Assembly (NCBI GenBank): GCA_027452145.1 | Contig: DAIDHB010000164.1 | Span: forward strand, 1-49,003 | Source: Planctomycetales bacterium | GTDB taxonomy: Bacteria; Planctomycetota; Planctomycetia; Isosphaerales; Isosphaeraceae | Direction: 5' to 3' | Length of the DNA: 49,003 nt | In this document: in pieces, positions 34,453-42,317 of the stretch | Position numbering within the stretch: position 1 is the first letter of the stretch | Layout: each line of letters starts with the position of its first letter | Translations under genes and position numbers: made by a program | The notes under the pieces: model-generated | Databases searched by the model: none | What the model was told of the DNA's origin: nothing | The model's input: the letters and a program-made list of their open reading frames with translations, nothing else

Positions 34453-36314
34453 TATTTTGCCTCCGGCCGGGGAAAGGGATCGAGCGTCGCGAGCGCCGAC
34501 TCGATGGCATTGGACGCCGTCTGTCCCAGCCCGCAGATCGAGGCATCCCTCATCACCTGGCCAATCTCCCTGAGCAAGGCCATCTCCTCGGCCCGATCGC
34601 CGATCGGCCGGCCCGATCGCAACCGTTGTAACAGCTCCTCCTGCCGCACGGTCCCGACCCGGCAGGGGACGCACTGGCCGCACGACTCATCCCGGAAAAA
34701 CGCCGCGACTCGCACCAGGATATCGCCGAGGTCGACCGAATCGTCGAAGACCATCACCACGCCGGAGCCGACCGTGGCCGCGGCCGCGCGGGTCCCCTCG
34801 AAGGTCAGGGGGATATCCAGCTTATCCGGCCCGACGAAAACGCCCGCGGCCCCGCCGAGCAGGACCGCGCGAATGGTTCTTCCGCCCGGGACTCCGCCGG
34901 CCATCGCGACCAGGTCGCCGAGGGTGATGCCGAAATCGACCTCGTACACGCCCGGCCGTGCGACGTGCCCGGAGACGCAGAAAAGCTTGGGCCCGGTCGA
35001 GCCCGGCGTCCCGATGCCGGCATACGCCGCACCCCCCTGCAAGACGATCGGCGGGATGTTCACCAGCGTCTCGACGTTGTTGATAGCCGTCGGCTTGCCG
35101 AACAGCCCCGACTGGACCGGGAACGGGGGCTTGTTGCGCGGCTCGCCGCGCTGGCCCTCGATCGAGTTGAACAGGGCCGTTTCCTCGCCACAGATGTACG
35201 CGCCCGCACCCCGGCGCAGCTCCACGTCGAACGAGAAGCCCGCGTTACGGATGTTCTCGCCGAGCCAGCCGGCGGCGCGGGCCGCGTCGATCGCCGCGGC
35301 CATCCGACGGGTCGCGAGCGGGTACTCGCCGCGAATGTAGAGATACCCGCGCTCGCTCCCGGTCGCGAAGCCCGCGATCGTCATCCCTTCGAGCACGGCG
35401 AACGGGTCCCCCTCCATCAGCACGCGATCCTTGAACGTGCCGGGCTCGGACTCGTCGGCGTTGCAGACCACGTAGCGGGTCCGGTCCGACGCCCTCGCCA
35501 CGGCATCCCACTTGCGCCCCGTGGGGAACGCCGCGCCGCCGCGGCCCATCAGCTTCGAGGCAGTTACCTCGCCGATGACCGCAGCCGGTCCGATCTCGAT
35601 CGCCCGGTTGAGCGCGGCATAGCCTCCCGACGCGACGTAGGCGTCCAGGCTTTCCGGGTCGACTCGTCCGATCCGGCCGAGGAGGCGGAGCGACGGGCTG
35701 CCGGACTGCGGCACGGAACGCCGTAGCGACTCCAGGCCGCCATTTGCGGCGTCTGCCGCCGAATCCCGCGCCGCCACGATGTCGTCAACGACCGCGGGCG
35801 CAAGCGTGACCGCCCCCGGCGACTCGCCCGCGTTTAACACCAGGGCGGCCGGCGCCCGCTCGCACAGGCCCAGGCACGGGCTCCGCCTCCACGAGCCGTC
35901 GGACTCCGGCCCGAGGCGGTGATTCAGCTCGGCGCAAAGGGTCTCGGCTCCCCTGATCCGACACGCGATGTCGTCGCAGACGTGGGCGACGGCCCGGGGT
36001 TGCGGCGAGAGCGAGAACAGGTGATAGAACGTCACGACGCCGTGGGCCTCGGCCGGCGGCACGGTGAGCCGCCGGCAGATGTAATCGAGCGCCCCCGGCG
36101 GGATCCAGCCGAAGCGATCCTGGACGGCGTGCAGGGCGGGCAGCAGCAGGTCGCGGTGGGACCGGGCCTCGTGGCCGCCCAGCGCCGAACCGTGACCTTC
36201 CGCCACCAGGTCCCGCGGCCCGCCCGCCCAGGCCGAGGCCGGCGGTCCCAGGACGGAATCGACGGCGGCCCGCTCGTCGGGAGTCGGCTCGGGGCCATGG
36301 AAGCGAAGATCCAT
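34452..36314 (-). CDS. NAD-dependent formate dehydrogenase diaphorase subunit (NuoE-NuoF fusion, FdsB type)
   Basis: 620 residues. The N-terminal 190 are NuoE-like (DLLLPALHAVQDRFGWIPPGAL) with a 2Fe-2S site at C113, C118, C147 and C151. From about 215 on it is NuoF-like: GRGGAAFPTGRKWD and NADESEPGTFKDR for NADH/FMN, GAGAYICGEETALFNSIEG, and the 4Fe-4S site ESCGQCVPCRVG with the later cysteine in ASICGLG. It passes electrons from the Fe-S subunit to NAD. The E-F fusion is known from the beta subunit of soluble formate dehydrogenases. Its start is 3 bases after the catalytic gene's stop (TGACAGATG), and its stop overlaps the next start. Confidence 0.94.
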   Translation of the reverse strand: MDLRFHGPEPTPDERAAVDSVLGPPASAWAGGPRDLVAEGHGSALGGHEARSHRDLLLPALHAVQDRFGWIPPGALDYICRRLTVPPAEAHGVVTFYHLFSLSPQPRAVAHVCDDIACRIRGAETLCAELNHRLGPESDGSWRRSPCLGLCERAPAALVLNAGESPGAVTLAPAVVDDIVAARDSAADAANGGLESLRRSVPQSGSPSLRLLGRIGRVDPESLDAYVASGGYAALNRAIEIGPAAVIGEVTASKLMGRGGAAFPTGRKWDAVARASDRTRYVVCNADESEPGTFKDRVLMEGDPFAVLEGMTIAGFATGSERGYLYIRGEYPLATRRMAAAIDAARAAGWLGENIRNAGFSFDVELRRGAGAYICGEETALFNSIEGQRGEPRNKPPFPVQSGLFGKPTAINNVETLVNIPPIVLQGGAAYAGIGTPGSTGPKLFCVSGHVARPGVYEVDFGITLGDLVAMAGGVPGGRTIRAVLLGGAAGVFVGPDKLDIPLTFEGTRAAAATVGSGVVMVFDDSVDLGDILVRVAAFFRDESCGQCVPCRVGTVRQEELLQRLRSGRPIGDRAEEMALLREIGQVMRDASICGLGQTASNAIESALATLDPFPRPEAK

Positions 36315-36317
36315 CTG

Positions 36318-38231
36318 TCAACGGCCTCCCAGTCGCTCGACCCGGATCGCGGCGGCCTTGAATTCCGCGGTCCCCGACCTGGGGTCGGTGGCGTCGATCG
36401 TCAGGATATTGGTGGCGACCTCGTCCTGGAAGTGGGGCGTCATGAACGTCAGGCCGGGACGCAGACCCTCGTCGATCCTGACCGCCACCTCGATCGCTCC
36501 TCGCGGCGACGCGACGCGGACCACCTCGCCGTCGGCGATCCCCAGCCGGCTCGCGTCCTCGGGCGAGATGTCGAGGCTCTCGCCACGACGCATCGGCGAG
36601 GCGTAGCCCGAGGTCTGGACGCCCGTGTTGTACTCGTCGAGGCGGCGGCCCGTGGTGAGCCGCAGCGGGAAGTCCTCACTGAGGCGCTCGACGGGCGGGT
36701 CATGCTCGACCGGCTGGAACGCGACCCTCGGGCCGTTGATCGGCCGCTCCCAGAGCCTGCTGTGGAGGAACAGCTCGCCCGGATGGTGCTCGTCGTAGCA
36801 GGGCCATTGCAGGCCGTGCTCGGATTCGAGACGCGCGTAGCTCATCCCGGCGAACGGCGGAGACAGCGCGCGGACCTCGTCCCAGATGTGCTCGGCATCG
36901 GGCTCGCCCCAGTCGTGTCCCATCCGCCGCGCGAGGTCATACAGGATGCGGACGTCGTCCCTGGCCCCGGCGGGCGGCTCGAGGGCCTTTCTCACCCGCT
37001 GGACCCGTCGCTCGCTGTTGGTCACCGTCCCATCGGCCTCGCACCAGCCCGCCGCGGCCGGGAACACCACGTCGGCCATCTCGGCGGTGGCCGTCAGGAA
37101 GATGTCCTGCGCGACGATGAAGTCGAGACTCTCGAGCCGGCGCCGCGCCTGGTCCTGGTCCGCCTCCGACTGGAGCGGATTCTCGCCGAGCACGTAGAGG
37201 GCCTTGAGTGCGCCATGTTCCATCTCCTCGAACATCTCCGAGATATTCCACCCGCGCTCCGGCGGGAGCGAAACGCCCCATCGTTGCTCGAACTTCTGGC
37301 GGAACTCGGGGACCTCGAGGTGCTGGAAGCCGGGGAACCGGTCGGGAAGCGCGCCCATGTCGCCGCCGCCCTGGACGTTGTTCTGCCCGCGCAGCGGGTT
37401 GAGGCCGGACCCGTAGCGGCCCACATGACCCGTCAGCAGGGCCAGGTTGATCAGGGCGACGACGTTATCGACCGCGTTGTGGTGCTCCGTGATCCCGAGG
37501 GTCCAGCAGATCATCGCCCGGTTGGCCTTCGCGTAGGCGTGCGCCATCTTCCGGATTGTGTCCGCCGGAACACCCGTCTCTCTCTCGGCGTACGCGAGCG
37601 TGTAGGGCTCCACGGCCTTTTTGTACGACTCGAATCCCGTCGTGGCCTCCGCGAGGAATTCCCGATTCTCCAGCCCGGCGGCGATGATCTCGCGGCCCAC
37701 GGCATTGGCCAGCGCGATGTCCGAGCCGACGTCGAGACCCAGCCACGCGTCGGCCCACTGCGCGGAGCTCGTCCGCCGCGGGTCGATCGCGTAGAGCCGG
37801 GCGCCGTTGTGGATGCCCCTGAGCAGGTGGTGGAAGAAAATCGGGTGCGTCTCTCTCGCGTTCGACCCCCAGAGCAGGATGACCTCGGTTTCCTCGATCT
37901 CGCGGTAGGAGCTCGTGCCCCCGCCCGCCCCGAACACCGTCGCCAGACCGGCGACACTGGGGGCGTGTCACGTTCGGTTGCAACTGTCGATGTTGTGGCT
38001 GCCGAGGACCACCCGCGCGAACTTCTGCGCGATGTAATTCGTCTCGTTCGTGCTCTTGGAGCAGCTAAACAGCCCGAAGGCGCGGGGGCCATGCCGGTCG
38101 ACGGTGCCGCGGAGCCCCTCGGCGGCGCGATCGAGCGCCTCGTCCCAACTCGCCGCTCGCAATCGCCCGCCGTCGCGGACCAGGGGCTCCTTCAGCCTGA
38201 GATATCGACCTGCTTTGTTCTTGCTCTTCAT
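36318..38231 (-). CDS. fdhA: Formate dehydrogenase catalytic subunit, selenocysteine-containing (in-frame TGA read as Sec)
   Basis: Reading through one TGA (37970-37968) gives 637 residues in one frame. The TGA is codon 88 in SCNRT-U-HAPSVAGLATVFG, which matches the Sec140-His141 active site of E. coli FdhF (RV-U-HGPSVAGL). The rest matches the Mo-bis-MGD domain: SWDEALDRAAEGL, NETNYIAQKFARVVLG, HPIFFHHLLRG, LRGQNNVQGGGDMGALPD with the catalytic Arg, and the C-terminal dinucleotide-binding domain (LTTGRRLDEYNTG). The usual N-terminal Fe4S4 domain is missing and is encoded at 33424-34452. A SECIS-like hairpin follows the TGA. Automatic annotation would report two proteins (38231-37968 and 37937-36318). 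ATG 38231 is the likeliest start. It oxidises formate to CO2. Confidence 0.93.
37939..37967 (-). promoter_or_regulatory. Bacterial SECIS element
   Basis: On the minus strand, GTCGCC-GGTCT-GGCGAC forms a perfect 6-bp stem with the 5-base loop GGTCT (plus-strand 37939-37955). The loop starts 18 bases after the TGA, the same distance as in E. coli fdhF, whose SECIS apical loop is also GGUCU and is the SelB contact. Seen directly: hairpin and spacing. Known: the E. coli element. Inferred: SelB-dependent insertion here. Confidence 0.88.
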
Positions 38232-38324
38232 GGTCGGCCGCCATCGTTTGGAGAGGTTGTTCGAACCTGGCCATATCTCTTGCCATTGTACCCCGAAGGG
38301 ATGGGGGCTCAAGTTGGCCGCAGG

Positions 38325-39209
38325 TCAGTGCCCTCTCGCGGGAATCGCCTCGCCCCGGCCCACGACGCGATCGGGTCCGGCGTAGATATTGAATCGGTCG
38401 GACCGCACGAAGCCGATCAGCGACATCCCGTGCTCGCGGGCGAGCTCGACGGCCAGGCTCGACGGGGCGCCGACCGCGGCGAGGATCGGGATGCCGGCGA
38501 CGGCCGCCTTTTGCACCAGCTCGAAGCTCGCCCGGCCGCTGACGAGCAGGATGGCATCGTGGAGCGGGACCCGGCCCGCCAGGAACGAGGCGCCGATCAG
38601 TTTATCGAGCGCATTGTGGCGGCCGACGTCCTCTCGCACGGCGAGCAATCGCCCCTCGGGGTCGAACAGGGCCGCGGCGTGCAAACCGCCGGTGCGGTCG
38701 AATGCGCCCTGCGCGGCGCGAAGTGTCGCGGGCAGGCGGCCGATCAAATCGGCGCGGACAACCGGCCGGCCGGCCACGGGCGCGGCGAGCGGGTTCACCC
38801 GGACGGCCTCGAGCGCGGCCTTGCCGCAGACGCCGCAGCTCGACGCCGCGTAGAAGTGCCGCTCCAGCCGCGCCAGGTCGACCGGAACGCCCGCCGCCAG
38901 CTCGACCCGCACGATGTTCCCGCGCCCCCATTCCTCGATGCCCGCAACCTGATCGGCCGACGCGACGATTCCCTCGGTGAAGAGGAAGCCGACCGCGAGC
39001 TCGCCGTCGTGGCCCGGCGTGCGCATGGTGACCGAGATCCCCCGGCGCGTGCGGCGGCCGTCCTGGTCGAAGGCCAGGCGGATCTCCAGCGGCTCCTCGA
39101 CCGCCAGCTCATCCGGCCGCTCGGTCGTCCGGCCGTCCTCGACGCGCCAGATCGGCACCGTCCTCACGGCCGCGCCGGTCCGGTCATCGGGCTCATCGGG
39201 GTATGGCAT
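38325..39209 (-). CDS. fdhD: FdhD, sulfur carrier for formate dehydrogenase
   Basis: 294 residues. The CxxC motif is C125-G-V-C128 in AASSCGVCGKAALEAV, the pair through which FdhD passes sulfur from IscS to the molybdenum cofactor of formate dehydrogenase. Other family blocks are EEPLEIRL near the N-terminus, ELAVGFLFTEGI, FDRTGGLHAAALF, REDVGRHNALDKLIG and VSGRASFELVQKAA. It is the first gene of the locus, 93 bases before the catalytic subunit. ATG 39209 is preferred; a TTG at 39224 would add five residues. Its presence supports an active Mo- or W-dependent enzyme. Confidence 0.95.
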   Translation of the reverse strand: MPYPDEPDDRTGAAVRTVPIWRVEDGRTTERPDELAVEEPLEIRLAFDQDGRRTRRGISVTMRTPGHDGELAVGFLFTEGIVASADQVAGIEEWGRGNIVRVELAAGVPVDLARLERHFYAASSCGVCGKAALEAVRVNPLAAPVAGRPVVRADLIGRLPATLRAAQGAFDRTGGLHAAALFDPEGRLLAVREDVGRHNALDKLIGASFLAGRVPLHDAILLVSGRASFELVQKAAVAGIPILAAVGAPSSLAVELAREHGMSLIGFVRSDRFNIYAGPDRVVGRGEAIPARGH

Positions 39210-39549
39210 CGCACGATCGTTCAAGGTGGGAACATCCGCGGCTTCGGCCGGGCCCGACTCGACCGCGACGGTCAGGCCGGTCGTGCAGGGCCGATCCTGG
39301 GCAGGGCAATCGCGACCCTTCTATCCGGACCGACGGCCTTGCGCCGCCGGCCCTCTCGCAACGGGCCGATCCGACCACCCCTTTATCGTACCAGACAGGG
39401 CGGCCGCAACGGCGCGGCGTCCTTCGACTCCGGCAGGGGGCCGGATCGACCATCCGGACGCCGGCAACCGTTGCGATCCTGGCGGATGCCGGGGACAATC
39501 ACGAGATGCCGGCCTGGACGGGCCGGCGGGCTCATGGGAGCGACGAGCG
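39210..39549. other. Divergent intergenic region upstream of the formate dehydrogenase locus
   Basis: 340 bases with no gene. On the minus strand TTGCGG (39409-39404) and GATAAA (39387-39382) are 16 bases apart and could be a weak promoter for fdhD. Nothing else is recognised. Confidence 0.4.
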
Positions 39550-39828
39550 ATGAGTCGCAGACTGGTGGATGTGGGCTTCAACCTGGCGGTGGCCGCGCTG
39601 ACCCTGGCGTTCCTGGTGATCGGCTGGGTGCTGCGTGAGTTGACAATGCCGGATCGCCCGGACGGGAACGGCCACTATCGCGGTGATTCGTTCCTCGTGG
39701 GGCTGGTGACAATCTCGCTCAGCGTCATCCTGGCCGACGTGCTCGCCGGGACGATCTTCCACGCGATGGGCTGGACCGAGCGGCGACGTTCGGTCTTCCA
39801 CCACCGCCAGCCCCGGCGCGCGGCGTGA
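39550..39828 (+). CDS. Small membrane protein, function unknown
   Basis: 92 residues with two predicted membrane helices (LAVAALTLAFLVIGWVLREL and FLVGLVTISLSVILADVLAG), separated by a short polar loop (TMPDRPDGNGHYRGDS), and a basic C-terminus ending RRSVFHHRQPRRAA. The ATG at 39550 follows GGAG by 9 nt. The frame is open further upstream, but that part is antisense to fdhD. Divergent from the formate dehydrogenase locus. No family recognised. Confidence 0.65.
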   Translation: MSRRLVDVGFNLAVAALTLAFLVIGWVLRELTMPDRPDGNGHYRGDSFLVGLVTISLSVILADVLAGTIFHAMGWTERRRSVFHHRQPRRAA

Positions 39829-40010
39829 CCCCTGGAGGAATCTATCCGCCCCGCCACGAAACCATCCTGTACGCCCGACCCAGTTTCGGGTGGTGGCCCT
39901 GCGCGTCGCTGGGCAGAGTCTTCGCCGAGCTGTTAAACTCGAAAAGGACAGGCTCAATTCCGAGTCTCCGGACGACTCCCGCGAATCACGGGCGGTGGAG
40001 GCTGGCGCAG

Positions 40011-40409
40011 ATGAGTGATAGGGTCACGATCGAGCTTCCGGACGATCTCGCCCGGCGAGCCCGGGCGGCCGCGGCTGCCGGCCATCGGCGGCTCGAGGAG
40101 GCAGTCGTCGAGTGGATCGGCCGGGCCGTTGCCGAGCCCGACGTGGGGACGATGACCGATGAGGAACTGCTGAGGCTCTGCGATTCGATGCTCGATGCCG
40201 CCGATCAGGAGGAGCTCAGTAGACTCCTGGCTGACTCCCGCGAAGGGCGGCTGGATGCGGCAGGTCGCGAGCGACTTGACGCATTGATATCTCTCTACCG
40301 TCGTGGCACCGTGCGGAAAGCTCGTGCGTGGCAGGAAGCCGTCTCGCGCGGACTCCGCCACATGCCAATGGCCGCGGACGACCGGCCTGGCACCGATCAT
40401 GTCGCGTGA
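40011..40409 (+). CDS. RHH-like small protein, upstream partner of an HNH nuclease
   Basis: 132 residues. The first 40 (MSDRVTIELPDDLARRARAA) read as a beta strand and helix of ribbon-helix-helix type, followed by a long helical part (DEELLRLCDSMLDAADQEEL, LDALISLYRRGTVRKARAW). I know this pattern from a two-gene module in cyanobacteria, Chloroflexi and planctomycetes in which such a protein precedes an HNH endonuclease. Here the two overlap by 11 bases. The RHH-like partner could be an antitoxin or DNA-binding specificity protein (inference). The start has GGAGG about 10 nt upstream. Confidence 0.75.
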   Translation: MSDRVTIELPDDLARRARAAAAAGHRRLEEAVVEWIGRAVAEPDVGTMTDEELLRLCDSMLDAADQEELSRLLADSREGRLDAAGRERLDALISLYRRGTVRKARAWQEAVSRGLRHMPMAADDRPGTDHVA

Positions 40410-40836
40410 GGGCATCCCGGCCGAACTGGATCGGCGAGTGCGGGAGGCCGCTGGGCATCGCTGCGGCTATTGCCTCAGCCCTCAATGGCTCGTCATGGCG
40501 CGGATGGAGATCGAGCATATCATCCCCGTCGCGAAGGGCGGCGACAACTCCGAGTCGAACCTCTGGCTAAGCTGCCCGCTGTGCAACCGATTCAAATCCG
40601 ATCGCATATCGGCCCCCGACCCGGCCACCGGTCGCGTGGTTCCCCTGTTCAATCCCAGGGCCGATCGATGGTCGGACCATTTCCGATGGTCGGTCGACGG
40701 GATTCGGGTCATCGGCCTCACGCCGACCGGACGCGCGACGGTCGCTCTGCTGCATCTGGCGGACGATCCCGACGCCCTGGTCGTGAGGATGCACTGGGTT
40801 CTGGCCGGCTGGCACCCGCCGGGCGGCGGCGTGTGA
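40399..40836 (+). CDS. HNH endonuclease
   Basis: 145 residues. A zinc-ribbon-type HNH domain is visible: HRCGYCLSPQ (first Cys pair), MEIEHIIPVAKGGDNSESNLWL (catalytic His and Asn) and CPLCNRFKSD (second Cys pair). The C-terminal 60 residues (PLFNPRADRWSDHFRWSVDG, ALLHLADDPD) are a common extension in small stand-alone HNH proteins. It starts inside the end of the RHH-like gene, without its own ribosome site, so translation is probably coupled. Target unknown. Confidence 0.88.
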   Translation: MSREGIPAELDRRVREAAGHRCGYCLSPQWLVMARMEIEHIIPVAKGGDNSESNLWLSCPLCNRFKSDRISAPDPATGRVVPLFNPRADRWSDHFRWSVDGIRVIGLTPTGRATVALLHLADDPDALVVRMHWVLAGWHPPGGGV

Positions 40837-40926
40837 CCGGGTGCATTGTCATTCCAGGCTCCGCGAGCCGCAGACGTCGGCGGGCAGCCTGAAACCTGCC
40901 GACAACGTCGGCGCATCTGTTCCAAA

Positions 40927-40966
40927 CGAGGCCCACCGGTTCGCGTCGAACGACCAGTGGGCCTCG
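40927..40966. terminator. Hairpin between convergent genes
   Basis: CGAGGCCCAC (40927-40936) and GTGGGCCTCG (40957-40966) are exact complements with a 20-base loop. It lies between the HNH gene and the minus-strand gene at 41015, 90 and 49 bases from their stops. No T-tract on either side. Confidence 0.6.
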
Positions 40967-41014
40967 CTTGCCCGGGGTTACCTTGGGTCACATCACTCGC
41001 GAAACGCCGCGGGC

Positions 41015-41329
41015 TCAGGGGATCGGGTGCCAGCCGAGGACCTCATGGTGGGGCGCGTGCGGGCGGAGCAGGTCCTCGTGCGATCGGCCGTCAGCGGCCT
41101 CGGGATAGACGGGTACTGTCTGGTCATTCAGGCTGTGGAACCCGGCGGCCTCGGAGTGCTCGGCGGCGTCGATCAGCAGCCGCGCGGCATCCAGCCGGTA
41201 GGGGTCGTCGACCACGATGATCCGGGGCGGGCCCGAGGCGGACTGGCGCGCGTGGAACCCCAGACGCGTCAGCCAGTTGTGGGCCAGACAGAGCGACTCG
41301 CGCGAATGGAACGTATGCGACAGATACAT
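41015..41329 (-). CDS. Small hypothetical protein (104 residues)
   Basis: The start at 41329 (MYLSHTFHSRESLCLAHNWL) has AGGAGGG about 8 nt upstream, a strong ribosome site. The N-terminal half (LAHNWLTRLGFHARQ, then PRIIVVDDPYRLDAARLLID) looks like a small alpha/beta fold resembling the DUF2007-like signal-transducing family, in which a pair of strands and helices handle an address-like motif; this is a loose resemblance. The C-terminal 40 residues are polar. No functional link to neighbours is visible. Confidence 0.65.
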   Translation of the reverse strand: MYLSHTFHSRESLCLAHNWLTRLGFHARQSASGPPRIIVVDDPYRLDAARLLIDAAEHSEAAGFHSLNDQTVPVYPEAADGRSHEDLLRPHAPHHEVLGWHPIP

Positions 41330-41666
41330 GGGAGATACCCTCCTGCCTGGATAGGATATGGAACTGTCTGAATGAAATCCGGCCGGCGTGCCGCCTCCCC
41401 TTGTGGGACATCGGGGCACGCGAAATCCGTGGGGGCGCCGCCGGGGCTTCATGCCCGCGCGACGGCGAGACCGGCGTCGGGTCCACCCGACGTCGAGGAA
41501 TTGCCGGTGACCGCGGCGTCGCTCGATCGATCAATCGATCGGAGCCGAGCGGGTCGGAGCGGTATGATCGCCGGACGCCTGCAATCCGCCGGACGGACGT
41601 TCGCCGTGGCGGCAGGTCGGTCAGCGCCGGGAAACGGCGCGGCGGGCGCCGGCCGTGATCTCAATC
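41330..41666. other. Intergenic region with no recognised gene
   Basis: 337 bases. Open frames here are low-complexity and Arg/Pro/Gly-rich without ribosome sites. A short run of ATCGATC-type palindromes is at 41522-41540. Nothing else seen. Confidence 0.4.
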
Positions 41667-42017
41667 TCAGCAGCGGAGGGGACGAGATCGGACCGCCAGG
41701 GCCGAAGGGGCATGACCGGACGCGGCGTGATTCCGGGTGTTCAGGTCAAGGTCCGCGGACGTCCAGGAATGCAGCGCATCCCGGTCCAGGAGCAGTTCCT
41801 CCAGCGCATCATCATCTTCGTAGGAGGGGCAGAGCGAGTCGTCGCTGAACTCACAGGGACACGACTCGTCCCGGTGGCGGCCCAGGTAGATCGGATGGAC
41901 ATCGATCCCGGCGTGAACGTCGGTGATCGGGCCGCGAGGCGACGAGGGGGAGCGGTCATGCTCCCCGACAAGGAGGAGTGGCAGCGACCAGATGATCAGG
42001 AGTGAGAGAACCCTCAT
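41667..42017 (-). CDS. Small exported protein, function unknown
   Basis: 116 residues. The N-terminus (MRVLSLLIIWSLPLLLVGEH) is a signal peptide or anchor, followed by HDRSPSSPRGPITDVHAG, an acidic middle (SCPCEFSDDSLCPSYEDDDALEELLLD) read in part, and a polar tail. A sigma70-type promoter at 42064-42091 points at it, and AGGGG is about 10 nt before the ATG, which is why it is called as a gene. No family recognised; the three cysteines (two in CPC) could bind metal or form disulfides outside the cell. Confidence 0.55.
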   Translation of the reverse strand: MRVLSLLIIWSLPLLLVGEHDRSPSSPRGPITDVHAGIDVHPIYLGRHRDESCPCEFSDDSLCPSYEDDDALEELLLDRDALHSWTSADLDLNTRNHAASGHAPSALAVRSRPLRC

Positions 42018-42063
42018 GGACTCATTCCCCTGTCCGTCGCACTGGATCCCCTGGATCGCACCC

Positions 42064-42091
42064 ATTATAGACCATCGGACAAGGAGGTCAA
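42064..42091 (-). promoter_or_regulatory. Sigma70-type promoter for the small exported protein
   Basis: On the minus strand TTGACC (42091-42086), 16 bases, TATAAT (42069-42064), followed about 47 bases later by the ATG at 42017. It is the closest match to consensus in the window. The remainder of the 300-base gap 42018-42317 holds nothing else recognised. Confidence 0.65.
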
Positions 42092-42317
42092 CGCCGGAGC
42101 AGGGCCACGGAACGAGCCGTGCCGCTCCTTGCCGCTCCTCAGATATCCGCATATTTCATGATACGCTGCGGGCGAGTGTGTGGTTCTCGAAATGCCAGCC
42201 GCTCCGGGCGCGGGAGTCGAGGTGTTTCCGTCATCGACGCCGTTCCGGTCGAGGACGGCAAATGTTCCTCGTCGCCAGGAGTGAGCTCGCCAGGCCCCGC
42301 GACCGGGCGTTGGATGG

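Noticed and set aside
37968..37970. The TGA in the catalytic gene as a pseudogene mutation
   Set aside because: The frame is intact on both sides, the position is exactly the known Sec site and a SECIS-like hairpin follows. A decay mutation would rarely coincide with all three.
35919..39638. A plus-strand open frame of more than 1200 codons across the formate dehydrogenase genes
   Set aside because: It is antisense to four well-conserved genes and has no recognisable domain or start signal.
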